Shown one piece after another: positions 44,480 to 55,112 of a DNA stretch of 64,000 bases. A program made the translations under genes and the position numbers. Every line of letters starts with the position of its first letter. Position 1 is the first letter of the stretch. Source of the stretch: Luteibacter mycovicinus (GTDB lineage Bacteria > Pseudomonadota > Gammaproteobacteria > Xanthomonadales > Rhodanobacteraceae); contig NZ_JQNL01000001.1 of the NCBI RefSeq assembly GCF_000745235.1, positions 1,612,001 to 1,676,000 on the forward strand, written 5' to 3'. The notes beneath the pieces are model-generated. The model worked only from the letters and a program-made list of their open reading frames with translations, had not been told where the DNA came from and ran no database searches.

Positions 44480-45588
<1,109 letters not shown>

Positions 45589-45773
45589 TTAGATCTAAAA
45601 CTTAACGGATTGGCAACGGGCCGTTTCAGCCCTTACCGGCACTAATTCACAAATCCTGTCACTGGGTTAGCGAAACCCTCTCACACCCCGTCGAACCCGG
45701 GTCACCCGCCCCACCCCCCCGGCGAGGTTCTATACTCCGCGACGACCCATCCGCCGGTGACCCCCTCTCTTCC

Positions 45774-48350
45774 ATGCGAATTCTCAAGCGTCTGCTGCGC
45801 ATCGCGCTGTATCTCGCCCTGGCCGGCATCCTTTTCGTGGCGGGCGCCATCGGCGTCGCCTACTGGCTCCTGGCGCCACGCCTGCCTTCCGTGGCGGTCC
45901 TGCGCGACTATCACATGCAGGTTCCCTTACGAGTCCTGAGCTCGGATGGACGCCTGATCGCCTCCTTCGGTGAAACCCGCCGCGTCCCCGTCCACATCGC
46001 CGACGTTCCGGCACGCCTCAAGAATGCTGTCTTATCGGCCGAGGACGGGGATTTCTATAGCCACCCGGGTGTCGACTGGCACGGCATCGCCCGCGCGGGC
46101 ATCCACGTGATCGTTTCCGGCGGTGACAAGGGACCCGGCGGCTCGACCATCACCCAGCAGGTGGCGCGCAACTTCTTCCTCAGCCCCGAGAAGCTCTATT
46201 CGCGCAAGCTGACGGAAGTCTTCATCGCGCTGCGCATGGAGAACGAGCTGACCAAGGACCAGATCCTCGAGCTCTATATCAACAAGATGTTCCTGGGCCA
46301 CCGGTCCTACGGACTGGCCGCCGCGGCCTCGTATTACTACGGCAAGACCCTCGACCAGCTGACGGTGGCCGAATGCGCGTCGCTCGCGTCCACGTTCCAG
46401 TTGCCATCGGTGGTCAATCCGCTGAACAACCAGGCGCGACTGGTCACCCGGCGCAACTGGGTGCTGGGCCAGATGCTGTCGAACCGGTTCATCACCAAGG
46501 CCGAATACGACGAGGCCGTGAAGGAGCCCAACGACGCCTTCCCGCACGAGCAGCAGATCGAAGTCGATGCGCCGTACCTCGCCGAGATGGTCCGCCAGCA
46601 GGTGCTGGAGAAGCTGGGCAACGACGCCCTGACCGAAGGTTATGTCGTGCGCACCACCGTGCCGAGCGACAGTCAGGCCGCCGCCAACGACGCGCTGCGC
46701 GGACGCCTGTCCGCCTATGACCGCCGCCATGGCTATCGTGGCCCCGAGGGTCACGAGGAACTGCCCGCGCAGGCTGGCCCCGAGGACTACGACCGCGTTC
46801 TCGCGGGCTACACGAGCGTGGCCGGCATGATGCCCGGCATCGTGACCGCGACCGGCGCGAAGGAGGCCACGGTGTACCTGTCCGCCAAGGAAACCGCCAC
46901 CATCAGCCTCGAGTCGATCGCCTGGGCCCGGCCCTACGTCAACGAAGGTCGCGCGGGAGCCGCTCCGACACGCGTCGACACGGTGCTCAAGCGTGGCGAC
47001 ATCGTCCGCCTGATCCGCAGCGAGAAGGACGACCTGTCCGAAAACGCCAGCGCCGCCGACACCGCCAAGGTCAGCACCGAGTCCCATCCCGAGCCGGCCA
47101 GGGGGCCGTGGCGCCTGACCCAGATTCCGGCCGTGCAGGCCGCCCTCGTGTCGCTGGACCCGGAAGACGGCGCGGTCCGCGCACTGGTCGGCGGTTTCAG
47201 CTTCGTACGGTCCAAGTTCAACCGCGCGGTCATGGCCGCACGGCAGCCGGGTTCGAGCTTCAAGCCCTATCTCTACTCGGCCGCGTTCGAGCGTGGGTTC
47301 ACACCTGCATCCATCGTCAACGACGCCCCGGTAGCCTTCCCCGACCCGTCGCGCCCCGACGGCATGTGGACACCCGCGAACGACGACGGAAAGTTCGCCG
47401 GCCCCATGCGCCTTCGCGAGGCGCTCGTGCAGTCGAAGAATCTGGTCTCCGTCCGCTTGCTGGACGCGATCGGCCTGCGCTTCGCCCGCGATTACATGAC
47501 GCGCTTCGGCTTCACGCCGGACGCCCTGCCCCAGAACCTCTCGCTGGCGCTGGGTACCGCCTCGGTCTCGCCGATGAGCATGGCGCGCGGCTATGCGGTG
47601 TTCGCCAACGGCGGGTACCTCATCACGCCCTATTTCATCTCGCGCATCGACGATCGCGACGGCAAGCCGGTTTACGTGGCGAACCCCGAGCGCGCGTGCT
47701 CGGATTGCCAGGAGCGCCTGCTCAATCCGACGCCCGCCGGCCCGCCGACGCAGCCATCGACGGCGCTGATCCCGGCCAAGCCGGCCGCCGCGAGCACGGC
47801 CGCCGGTAGCGGTACCGGCGATGCGGTGTTGCCTGCCGACGCCCACGACAATACCGCGCAGGCGCCCAAGCTGGCGCCGCACGTGATCGACGTGCGCAAC
47901 GATTACCTGGTGACCTCGCTGATGCAGGACGTGGTCAAGCGCGGCACGGGCTCGGCGGCGCGCGCGCTCGGTCGCGACGATATCGCCGGCAAGACGGGCT
48001 CGACCAACGATCACCGCGACGCGTGGTTCGTCGGCTTCAACGGCGATGTCTCCACCGCCGTCTGGGTCGGCTTCGACGACTTCGGCTCCCTGGGTCGCGG
48101 CGAGTTCGGCGCCAAGGCGGCCTTGCCGATCTGGATGGACTACATGGGCGCCGTACTCAAGGACAAGCCGTCGCATACGCTGGCCATGCCTCCGGGCATC
48201 GCCACGGTGCAGATCGATCCGGGCTCCGGCCTGCCCTCACCGGGCGGCATGAACGAAATCATGAAGGTCGAGGATGTCGATCGTCTTCGCGAACAGGCGG
48301 CGCAGAAACAGCAGGAGGATCAGCAGGAACACGCCTACGACATCTTCTGA
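45774..48350 (+). CDS. mrcA: Penicillin-binding protein 1A
   Basis: An 858-residue bifunctional cell-wall synthase. An N-terminal anchor helix (IALYLALAGILFVAGAIGVA) is followed by the GT51 transglycosylase with catalytic Glu in SAEDGDFYSHPG, and by GGSTITQQVARNFFL. An OB-like insert comes next, then the transpeptidase with SxxK (GSSFKPYLY), SxN (QSKNLVS) and KTG (AGKTGSTND) motifs. Length and divergent pairing with pilM are as in Pseudomonas and Xanthomonas, where the gene is ponA. The C-terminal tail is Gln/Glu-rich. A Pro/Ala-rich stretch (about 655-690) lies inside the transpeptidase domain. Confidence 0.95.
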   Translation: MRILKRLLRIALYLALAGILFVAGAIGVAYWLLAPRLPSVAVLRDYHMQVPLRVLSSDGRLIASFGETRRVPVHIADVPARLKNAVLSAEDGDFYSHPGVDWHGIARAGIHVIVSGGDKGPGGSTITQQVARNFFLSPEKLYSRKLTEVFIALRMENELTKDQILELYINKMFLGHRSYGLAAAASYYYGKTLDQLTVAECASLASTFQLPSVVNPLNNQARLVTRRNWVLGQMLSNRFITKAEYDEAVKEPNDAFPHEQQIEVDAPYLAEMVRQQVLEKLGNDALTEGYVVRTTVPSDSQAAANDALRGRLSAYDRRHGYRGPEGHEELPAQAGPEDYDRVLAGYTSVAGMMPGIVTATGAKEATVYLSAKETATISLESIAWARPYVNEGRAGAAPTRVDTVLKRGDIVRLIRSEKDDLSENASAADTAKVSTESHPEPARGPWRLTQIPAVQAALVSLDPEDGAVRALVGGFSFVRSKFNRAVMAARQPGSSFKPYLYSAAFERGFTPASIVNDAPVAFPDPSRPDGMWTPANDDGKFAGPMRLREALVQSKNLVSVRLLDAIGLRFARDYMTRFGFTPDALPQNLSLALGTASVSPMSMARGYAVFANGGYLITPYFISRIDDRDGKPVYVANPERACSDCQERLLNPTPAGPPTQPSTALIPAKPAAASTAAGSGTGDAVLPADAHDNTAQAPKLAPHVIDVRNDYLVTSLMQDVVKRGTGSAARALGRDDIAGKTGSTNDHRDAWFVGFNGDVSTAVWVGFDDFGSLGRGEFGAKAALPIWMDYMGAVLKDKPSHTLAMPPGIATVQIDPGSGLPSPGGMNEIMKVEDVDRLREQAAQKQQEDQQEHAYDIF

Positions 48351-48384
48351 TACGTCCACATTACACACCACACGGGGGTGAGTC

Positions 48385-49041
48385 ATGGCACGAGGCGAGC
48401 ACCACAAGATCCATGCGCAGGACCGGACGCAGCGGCATCGCGTCCTCGTCGCCCAGGAGGCGGCGCGCCTGATGAGCGAGCATGGCATTCGTGACTTCCA
48501 CCACGCGAAGCTGAAGGCGGCGGAGCGGCTCGGTATCGTCGACACCCAGGCCCTTCCGCGCAACAACGAGATCGAAGACGCGTTGCGCGAACACCAGCGC
48601 ATCTTCCAGGCCGATACGCAGCCACAGGCCTTGCGGGCACGTCGCGAGGCAGCCATCGAGGCGATGCGGTTTCTGCGCGGGTTCGACGCACGACTGGTCG
48701 GCGCGGTGCTCGAAGGCACGGCGGACGAGCACTCGGCCGTCTGCCTGCACCTGTTCAGCGATGACCCTGAAGCGCCCGTCTTGTTCCTGCAGGAACAGGG
48801 CATTCCGCTGGAGACCCAGACCCGCCGGCTGCGCTGGTCCAACAACGAACAGAGCGAACATCCGGTACTGCTGTTCGGTGCGGACGGTATCCCGTTCGAC
48901 CTGACCGTGCTGCCACTGGACGCGCTGCGCCAGGCGCCGCTGGACCGTGTCGACGAACGCCCGATGCGCCGCGCCACCGCGTCGATGGTGCAGAACCTGC
49001 TGACGGAAGAGGACGTAGCCGCTTACAACGCGGCCATGTAG
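48385..49041 (+). CDS. Conserved-looking protein of unknown function
   Basis: A 218-residue soluble protein. The basic, helical N-terminal half (HRVLVAQEAARLMSEHGIRD, LPRNNEIEDALREHQRIF) leads to FLRGFDARLVGAVLEGTADE. A strand-rich half follows, with VCLHLFSDDPEAPVLFLQEQ and GIPFDLTVLPLDALR. The middle block (LVGxVLxGTAxxHSAVxLHLF) faintly recalls nucleotidyltransferase-like folds, but no catalytic GS pair is seen. I do not recognise a named family. It follows ponA by 34 bases on the same strand and could be cotranscribed. Its TAG stop lies inside a REP element. Confidence 0.75.
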   Translation: MARGEHHKIHAQDRTQRHRVLVAQEAARLMSEHGIRDFHHAKLKAAERLGIVDTQALPRNNEIEDALREHQRIFQADTQPQALRARREAAIEAMRFLRGFDARLVGAVLEGTADEHSAVCLHLFSDDPEAPVLFLQEQGIPLETQTRRLRWSNNEQSEHPVLLFGADGIPFDLTVLPLDALRQAPLDRVDERPMRRATASMVQNLLTEEDVAAYNAAM

Positions 49042-49133
49042 GAGCGCGCCCCGCGCGCGAAAAGCCAACAGGGCGGTGACGGGGTACCGCTTCATCGCTC
49101 CGTTGGCTTTTCGCGCGCGGGGCGCGCTCCTAC
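49038..49133. repeat. REP pair: 32-bp perfect inverted repeat headed by GTAG
   Basis: The left arm 49038-49069 and right arm 49102-49133 are exact reverse complements over 32 bases, with a 32-base spacer. Each outer end reads GTAGGAGCGCGCC, and each arm contains a smaller GC palindrome (CGCGCCCCGCGCG). This is the layout of a REP doublet (BIME), a RAYT-type mobile sequence. The left end supplies the TAG stop of the upstream gene. Confidence 0.85.
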
Positions 49134-49140
49134 CGCGCTA

Positions 49141-49170
49141 AAAAAAACCCCGCTTTCGCGGGGTTTCTTT
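49141..49170 (-). terminator. Intrinsic terminator of gltA
   Basis: Stem AAACCCCGC / GCGGGGTTT with a 4-base loop, flanked by A and T runs on both sides, so it works both ways. On the minus strand it starts directly after the gltA stop. Confidence 0.9.
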
Positions 49171-50466
49171 TTAGCGCTTGTCGTTCGGGATGTAATCGCG
49201 AACGTCGGCACCGGTGTAGATCTGACGCGGGCGGCCGATGCGGGCCCCCGGGGTTTCGTGCTGCTCGATCCAGTGGGAGATCCAGCCCGACGTACGCGCA
49301 ATGGCGAACATCACGGTGAACATCTCGGTCGGGATGCCCAGCGCCTTGTAGATGATGCCCGAGTAGAAGTCGACGTTCGGATAGAGCTTGCGCTCCACGA
49401 AGTAGTCGTCCTTCAGCGCGGCTTCTTCCAGCTTCATGGCGACGTCGAGCAGCGGATCGTTGACACCGAGCTCTTCGAGCACCTTGTGGCACATCTCGCG
49501 GATGATCTTGGCGCGCGGATCGAAGTTCTTGTAGACGCGGTGACCGAAGCCCATCAGACGGAAGGAGTCGTTCTTGTCCTTCGCGCGCTTGACCGCGGTC
49601 TCGACCTTGTCGGCGGTACCGATTTCCTCGAGCTGCTTGAGCACGGCTTCGTTGGCGCCACCGTGCGCCGGACCCCAGAGCGCGGTGATGCCGGCGGCAA
49701 CGGACGCGTACGGGTTGGCACCGGTCGAACCGACCAGACGGACCGTCGAAGTCGACGCGTTCTGCTCGTGATCGGCGTGCAGGATGAAGAGCAGGTCGAG
49801 CGCCTTGGCGACCACCGGGTTCAGTTCGAGCGGCTCGCTCGGCACTTCGAACATGGTGTGCAGGAAGCGGGTGACATACTCGAGGTTGTTGCGCGGGTAG
49901 CGCGTCGGCCAGCCGATCGAATGACGGTAGATAGCGGCCGAAATGGTCGGCATCTTGGCGATCAGACGGATGGCGGCGAGCTTGCGGTCTTCCGGGTTAT
50001 CGACATCGAGCTTGTCGTGATAGAACGCCGACAGCGACGCGATCGACGCGGCCAGCATGGCCATCGGATGCGCGTTGTGATGGAAACCCTTGAGGAAGTC
50101 CTTAAGGTTCTCGTGCATCATCGAATGATGCGTGACCTCACCGGAGAACTTCTCGAACTCCGGCTTCGTCGGCAGTTCGCCGTTGAGCAGCAGGTACGAG
50201 GTCTCAAGGAAGGTGGACTTCTCGGCCAGCTGTTCGATCGGGTAGCCGCGGTACAACAGGACACCCTTGTCGCCGTCGATGTACGTAATGGCGCTCTTGG
50301 TGCTGGCGGTGCTGCCGTAACCCGGATCGTACGTGAAGTAACCGGTGTCCTTGTACAGCGTGCCGATGTCGACGCACTCGGCGCCGAGCGTGCCGCCGAT
50401 GACCGGCAGTTCGCTCACGGGCTTGTTGGATTCATCGACCAATTTGACGGTTTTGGCGTCGGACAC
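49171..50466 (-). CDS. gltA: Citrate synthase GltA
   Basis: A 431-residue enzyme of the TCA cycle that condenses oxaloacetate and acetyl-CoA. It is the hexameric, NADH-sensitive Gram-negative type, judging by the N-terminal beta domain ([20 protein letters not shown]). Catalytic regions seen are [20 protein letters not shown] (His), [15 protein letters not shown] (His) and FDPRAKI (the loop bearing the Asp). The GTG start at 50466 was chosen over upstream in-frame codons because GAGGAG lies six bases before it. It stands alone with a 266-base upstream region. Confidence 0.96.
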   Translation of the reverse strand: MSDAKTVKLVDESNKPVSELPVIGGTLGAECVDIGTLYKDTGYFTYDPGYGSTASTKSAITYIDGDKGVLLYRGYPIEQLAEKSTFLETSYLLLNGELPTKPEFEKFSGEVTHHSMMHENLKDFLKGFHHNAHPMAMLAASIASLSAFYHDKLDVDNPEDRKLAAIRLIAKMPTISAAIYRHSIGWPTRYPRNNLEYVTRFLHTMFEVPSEPLELNPVVAKALDLLFILHADHEQNASTSTVRLVGSTGANPYASVAAGITALWGPAHGGANEAVLKQLEEIGTADKVETAVKRAKDKNDSFRLMGFGHRVYKNFDPRAKIIREMCHKVLEELGVNDPLLDVAMKLEEAALKDDYFVERKLYPNVDFYSGIIYKALGIPTEMFTVMFAIARTSGWISHWIEQHETPGARIGRPRQIYTGADVRDYIPNDKR

Positions 50467-50648
50467 GGCGAGCTCCTCTGTGCTTGTTCCCGCCGCTCCA
50501 CGCAATGGAACGACGTAGCAATGGTTGGAATAACGGCACCCTGGGGAAGGTCCCGTACCGGCCGCAACCCGCGACCGAAGTTCCCCATTATCACACAGCG
50601 ACGATTCAAACGTCCGTTAGGCCCGCGTGTAAATCGCACACGCAAAAA

Positions 50649-50682
50649 GACACGGGGCAAGCCATGGGCTCGCCCCGTGTCC
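50649..50682 (-). terminator. Intrinsic terminator of rpmE2
   Basis: Arms GACACGGGGC and GCCCCGTGTC with a 13-base loop that itself contains CATGGGC, followed on the minus strand by TTTTT. It lies about 50 bases after the rpmE2 stop. Confidence 0.85.
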
Positions 50683-50732
50683 TCTATCCTCGCGACACGC
50701 CACCCCGCAGGCGGCGCGCGGATGGTGCGGTC

Positions 50733-50978
50733 TTACTTCTGACCGTAGCGCTGACGGAACTTGTCGACGCGACCGCCGATGTCCAGCGTCTTCTGCTTAC
50801 CGGTATAGAACGGGTGCGAGTGGCTCGAGATATCGAGCTTGATGACCGGGTACTCGTTACCGTCTTCCCACTTGACGGTCTCCTTGGAGGACATCGTCGA
50901 CCGCGTCAGGAACGCGAAATCGGACGAAAGGTCCTGGAAGACCACCGACTGGTACTTCGGATGAATGTTCTCTTTCAT
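50733..50978 (-). CDS. rpmE2: 50S ribosomal protein L31 type B
   Basis: An 81-residue ribosomal protein. It begins [20 protein letters not shown] and ends [17 protein letters not shown]. The four zinc-binding cysteines of the C+ form are absent, so this is the C- (type B) paralogue, in many bacteria expressed under zinc starvation through Zur. No Zur box could be recognised by eye in the short upstream space. It may be the only L31, as in several Xanthomonads. Confidence 0.95.
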   Translation of the reverse strand: MKENIHPKYQSVVFQDLSSDFAFLTRSTMSSKETVKWEDGNEYPVIKLDISSHSHPFYTGKQKTLDIGGRVDKFRQRYGQK

Positions 50979-51066
50979 GGCTTGAACCTGAGAAATAGCG
51001 GGGTGAAAAGAGCGGCATTGTAGCCCGGGGTCCGGGGTCGTGCAAGCCGGGACCCCGGGCGGGATC

Positions 51067-51999
51067 TCACACGGCGCCCAGTGCGCCCGCGATCAGCTCG
51101 CCGAAGCGGGCATGGTCGACCTCGAGCACGATGCGGGCGTTCGGCTTGCCGCCGAGACGGCCATGCCAGTCGACCACGGTAGCGCCACGCGTGAGGCGCC
51201 CGTCGAGCTCGATGGCGACGTGGCGGGTTTCGGCGCGCACGATCATGGCGGGATCCAGTGCCACGGCCATGGCCAGCGCGTCGGCCGCGATGAACCCGGT
51301 ACGCTCGTGCTCGGCGTTGAAGCGGCGGGCCGTCGCGAAAATCTTCTCGAAGAACGAGGCGCGCTTATCGCCGGAGGCGACCCAGCGCTCGTAGACCTCG
51401 TCGGGGAAGGCGTGACGGACGGTCGCCTCCCAGTCCACCAGATCGAAGTGCTCGAATGCCTCGAAGACGACGTGCGCCGCCTCGGGATCGAATCCGATAT
51501 TGAACTCGGCGGGAATCTTCCCCGTGTTGCCGTGACCGGTGACGGCGCCGCCCATGATGACCAGGCGCTTCACGCGCGCAGGCAGCGTCGGGTCCAGACG
51601 CACGGCCAGAGCCAGGTTCGTCAGGGGACCCAGTGCGACGAGCGTGAGCTCGTCCGGACGTTCCCGGGTCAGGCGGATCAGGGCGAGCGCGGCGTGCTCG
51701 GCCTCCGCGACATGCTGGGGCTCTGGAAAGCCGACATCGCCAAAGCCATCCGCGCCGTGGACGAACGCGGCGTCCTCATCGGGCGCACGCACCAGCGGGG
51801 ACGGGCATCCGCCGAACACAGGCGTCGTCGCTCCGATCAGTTCGACCAGCGTACGGGCGTTACGCACCGTATGACCGAGGCCTACGTTGCCCGCGGCAAC
51901 CGTCAAGGCGGCGACATCGGTATGCGCGTGCGCCATGAGGATCGCCAGCGCGTCATCCACGCCGGGGTCGGTGTCGATCAGCAACGGAAGTCGGGTCAT
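51067..51999 (-). CDS. Nucleoside hydrolase (IunH family)
   Basis: A 310-residue enzyme that splits ribonucleosides into base and ribose. The N-terminal calcium-binding motif [17 protein letters not shown] is diagnostic, and [35 protein letters not shown] and the C-terminal DWHGR complete the pattern. The substrate class (pyrimidine or purine) cannot be set by eye. The gene has no close partners. Confidence 0.93.
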   Translation of the reverse strand: MTRLPLLIDTDPGVDDALAILMAHAHTDVAALTVAAGNVGLGHTVRNARTLVELIGATTPVFGGCPSPLVRAPDEDAAFVHGADGFGDVGFPEPQHVAEAEHAALALIRLTRERPDELTLVALGPLTNLALAVRLDPTLPARVKRLVIMGGAVTGHGNTGKIPAEFNIGFDPEAAHVVFEAFEHFDLVDWEATVRHAFPDEVYERWVASGDKRASFFEKIFATARRFNAEHERTGFIAADALAMAVALDPAMIVRAETRHVAIELDGRLTRGATVVDWHGRLGGKPNARIVLEVDHARFGELIAGALGAV

Positions 52000-52048
52000 C
52001 GGTTATCGGTCCGTGGACGGCCGGACAGCATACCGCCGGCCGGGCCCT

Positions 52049-54934
52049 TCAGACAGCCTGCGACGCGATCTCGGCCGTACCGAACTCGAAGCCGAGCTCC
52101 GACGCGACCTGGCTCACGCCAGCGAGCACCCGTCTGAGCGACGGGGTACGGGTCGCGATGCGCGAACGGAGATCGAGCGTGCAGGTAAGTCCCGCCTGGA
52201 GCAGATCCGCATGGGCCAGGTGCAGCGTATCCGCCTGCGACTGGGTCAGCAGCCCCTGCTCGCGCAGCACGTCGATCAGGCTGCTGCTGGCCGGCGTATC
52301 CAGAATAGGCGGACAGCTGGCGGCGTGCGCAAGCACCATGCCCTGCAGGATGAACTCGATGTCGATCAGCGCACCCACGCCCTGCTTCAGGTCCACCTGT
52401 TCGGCATCCGACCGGTCGCGCTCGCCGCGCCAGCGAGTCCGCATGGCGCTGACTTCAGCGAACACCCGGGCACCGTCCCGCTGCGTCGCAAGAATCTCCC
52501 GACGGATCTCCGCCAGCTGGCCACCCACGCGCGCGTCGCCGGCAACCGGACGAGCCCGCAGGAGCGCCTGATGCTCCCAGGTCCAGGCGCGATCGCGCTG
52601 ATAGGCCTCGAAGGCATCCACGCTGGCGACCAGCAACCCCTTCGAACCGTCCGGCCGAAGACGCGTGTCGACATCGTAGAGCTTGCCGGCATGCGTCTGC
52701 GCGCTCAGCCAGTGCATGACACGCTGGGCGAGACGCTGATACCACCGGGTGCCATCGACCGGACGCGGGCCATCGCTCATCGCATTGGCGCGCTTGCCGT
52801 CATAGACGAAGACAAGATCGAGATCGGAGGCGAAGCCCAGCTCTTCACCGCCCAGGCTGCCGTAGCCGAGCACGGCGAAGCCGCTGCCCTCCCCGGGAAG
52901 GCGCCCGTGCTGAGCGGTCAGTTCGCGCGTGGCGAGCGCCAGCACCGCGGCGACCACCGCCTCGGCCAGTCCGGCGAGACGACGCGCCGTGGCGGTCGCG
53001 TCGGCACGACCGTCGTTGAAAGCGAGACCCAGCCGGAAGGCGATACTGGACCGGAATTCATTGATGCGCTCGAGTTCGTGCTCGGCGTCGCGCTCGTCGA
53101 GCGTGCCCAGCGAGCGGGCCATCTCCACCGCGATGTCCGCGCGCTTCAGCGGCAGCTGATCGATGCGCGGATCGAGCACGTCGTCGAGCAACAGCGGCTG
53201 CGCAATCACCCGCTCGGCAAGGAACGCGCTGTCCGCAAAGACCGTGGCGACACGACGGCGCGCACTGGGCTGCTCGTCGAGCAGCGCGAGATACGACGAA
53301 CGGCGCGCAACGGCCTGCACCAGGCGCAGCATGCGCAACAGACTCGATGCCGGCGACGCACTGCTGCGGGCGGCACCGATCAGCTGCGGCATGAGCCGCT
53401 GCAGGCGCTCGGACGAACGTGCCGACATCGACCGCACCGATGCCGCACGAGGCAACTTGATCAGCTCCGACGCCACGTCCTGTCCGGGCCGGAAACCGGA
53501 GGCTTCCATCGTCGCCGCCACCAGCGATTCGTCCCGCGCGGCCTCCCACAACTCCACGTCGGCGGCGGGCGCGACGGCTTTTCCGCCTGCCTGCGGCACC
53601 AGCACCGCGGCGAATTCCGCCGAGACCGCGTCGCGGTGACGCGTCAGGACTTCGGCCAGCGCATCCCACGAGGGGTAGTTCAGACCCAGCGCCAGGCGCT
53701 CGCGCGACAGCTCGTCGTCCGGAATATCGTGCGTCTGCGCGTCGCGCAACATCTGCACACGATTCTCCAGAAGGCGCAGGAAGAGATAAGCCTCCCGCAG
53801 CAGCTTCGCGCGCGCCTTGGGGATATAGCCCTTTGCCTCGCACGCCCGCAGGGCGGGAAGCAGTCCCCGCACGCGAAGGGCCGGGTCGCGACCGCCGCGA
53901 ATCATCTGGGTGAGCTGCACCACGAATTCGATTTCGCGAATACCACCGGGACCCAGCTTCAGGTTGCCGGCAAGGTCTTTCCGCGCCACCTCCGCATCGA
54001 TCAGCGACTTCATCTCGCGCAGCCCGGCGAACGCCGTGTAATCGAGATAGCGCCGGTAAACGAACGGCCGCAGCATGTCCTGCAATTCGCGACCGGCCGT
54101 GCGATCGCCCGCCACCGGTCGCGCCTTGATCCACGCGTAGCGTTCCCAGTCACGGCCTTCGCGCTGGTAGTACTGCTCCATGGCGGCGAAAGGCAACGCC
54201 AGCCGGCCGGCGTTGCCGAACGGACGCAATCGCAGGTCGACACGGGCACAGATGCCGTCGACCGTCGGCTCGGCCAGCAACCGTACGAGCTGTCGCGTTT
54301 CCCGAATGAAATACTCGCCATTGTCGAGTGGACGCGAGCCGTCGGTCTCACCTCCGGACGCGTAGGCGAGCACGAGGTCGATATCCGAGGAGAAATTGAG
54401 TTCGTTGCCGCCCAGCTTGCCGAAGCCGATCACGACCATGCGCTGTTCGACACCGGCCGCATCGCGTGGGCGGCCGAAGCGCGCGTGCAACGAGTGCTCC
54501 GACCAGCGCAGGGCGGCCGAAAGCAGCGTTTCATACAGCGCGCTCGTCGACGACAAAGTGTCATCGACATCGTCGAGCCCGTTGACGTCGCGAAACACGA
54601 TACGCAGCGCCTCCGCGTGCCGGAAACGGCGCAGCATCGCCATACAGCGATCTTCGTCGGCGGGCAGATCGAGCGAGGTGGCGCGCGTGCTCGCATCGGC
54701 ATTGCCGCGCAGTCGCTCCAGTCCCGCTGGCGCAAGCAACTCGGGCTGACGTCGCAGGACATCGAAAGCGAAGTCCGAGGCGAGAAGCGTGCGGCGGATA
54801 CGCTCGGCGACGCCCGCGTCATCGTGCAGGGGGATGCGTGCGGCGCGACACGCCGCCATCACGTCGGCGTAACGGTGGTCGATCAGCGCGCGGAGCTCGG
54901 GACTTTCGCGCGGTGTTGGCGTGGAAGCGTTCAT
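52049..54934 (-). CDS. glnE: Bifunctional glutamine synthetase adenylyltransferase GlnE
   Basis: A 961-residue enzyme with two nucleotidyltransferase domains that attach and remove AMP on glutamine synthetase in response to PII. The N-terminal (deadenylylating) half has GKLGGNELNFSSDIDLVLAY. The C-terminal (adenylylating) half has YGSLGGEELGFASDLDLVFV. The linking helices contain GGIREIEFVVQLTQ and GALIDIEFILQGMV. Length matches the family (about 945). The Gly-rich GKLGG and the paired DxD residues are intact in both halves. A monocistronic unit is likely. Confidence 0.96.
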   Translation of the reverse strand: MNASTPTPRESPELRALIDHRYADVMAACRAARIPLHDDAGVAERIRRTLLASDFAFDVLRRQPELLAPAGLERLRGNADASTRATSLDLPADEDRCMAMLRRFRHAEALRIVFRDVNGLDDVDDTLSSTSALYETLLSAALRWSEHSLHARFGRPRDAAGVEQRMVVIGFGKLGGNELNFSSDIDLVLAYASGGETDGSRPLDNGEYFIRETRQLVRLLAEPTVDGICARVDLRLRPFGNAGRLALPFAAMEQYYQREGRDWERYAWIKARPVAGDRTAGRELQDMLRPFVYRRYLDYTAFAGLREMKSLIDAEVARKDLAGNLKLGPGGIREIEFVVQLTQMIRGGRDPALRVRGLLPALRACEAKGYIPKARAKLLREAYLFLRLLENRVQMLRDAQTHDIPDDELSRERLALGLNYPSWDALAEVLTRHRDAVSAEFAAVLVPQAGGKAVAPAADVELWEAARDESLVAATMEASGFRPGQDVASELIKLPRAASVRSMSARSSERLQRLMPQLIGAARSSASPASSLLRMLRLVQAVARRSSYLALLDEQPSARRRVATVFADSAFLAERVIAQPLLLDDVLDPRIDQLPLKRADIAVEMARSLGTLDERDAEHELERINEFRSSIAFRLGLAFNDGRADATATARRLAGLAEAVVAAVLALATRELTAQHGRLPGEGSGFAVLGYGSLGGEELGFASDLDLVFVYDGKRANAMSDGPRPVDGTRWYQRLAQRVMHWLSAQTHAGKLYDVDTRLRPDGSKGLLVASVDAFEAYQRDRAWTWEHQALLRARPVAGDARVGGQLAEIRREILATQRDGARVFAEVSAMRTRWRGERDRSDAEQVDLKQGVGALIDIEFILQGMVLAHAASCPPILDTPASSSLIDVLREQGLLTQSQADTLHLAHADLLQAGLTCTLDLRSRIATRTPSLRRVLAGVSQVASELGFEFGTAEIASQAV

Positions 54935-55112
54935 GAGGCGGTCATTGTGCCCGAGACGAGGCCTGTGGCGGCCGGGTGAGAGGATTCAGATTTTTCTTAC
55001 GAATCATGACCTTTTTTCGTCGCGACATGGCGCATCCGCCTGACAACCGGTTCATGTCCGTTGCGTTACAGTCCCTACCCCCTCGCTGACAGGGGCGTGA
55101 CAAGAGGACGTT

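Noticed and set aside
51887..54979. A 1030-codon open frame antisense to glnE
   Set aside because: Its Arg/His/Gln-rich sequence has no domain, while glnE on the other strand has both nucleotidyltransferase signatures.
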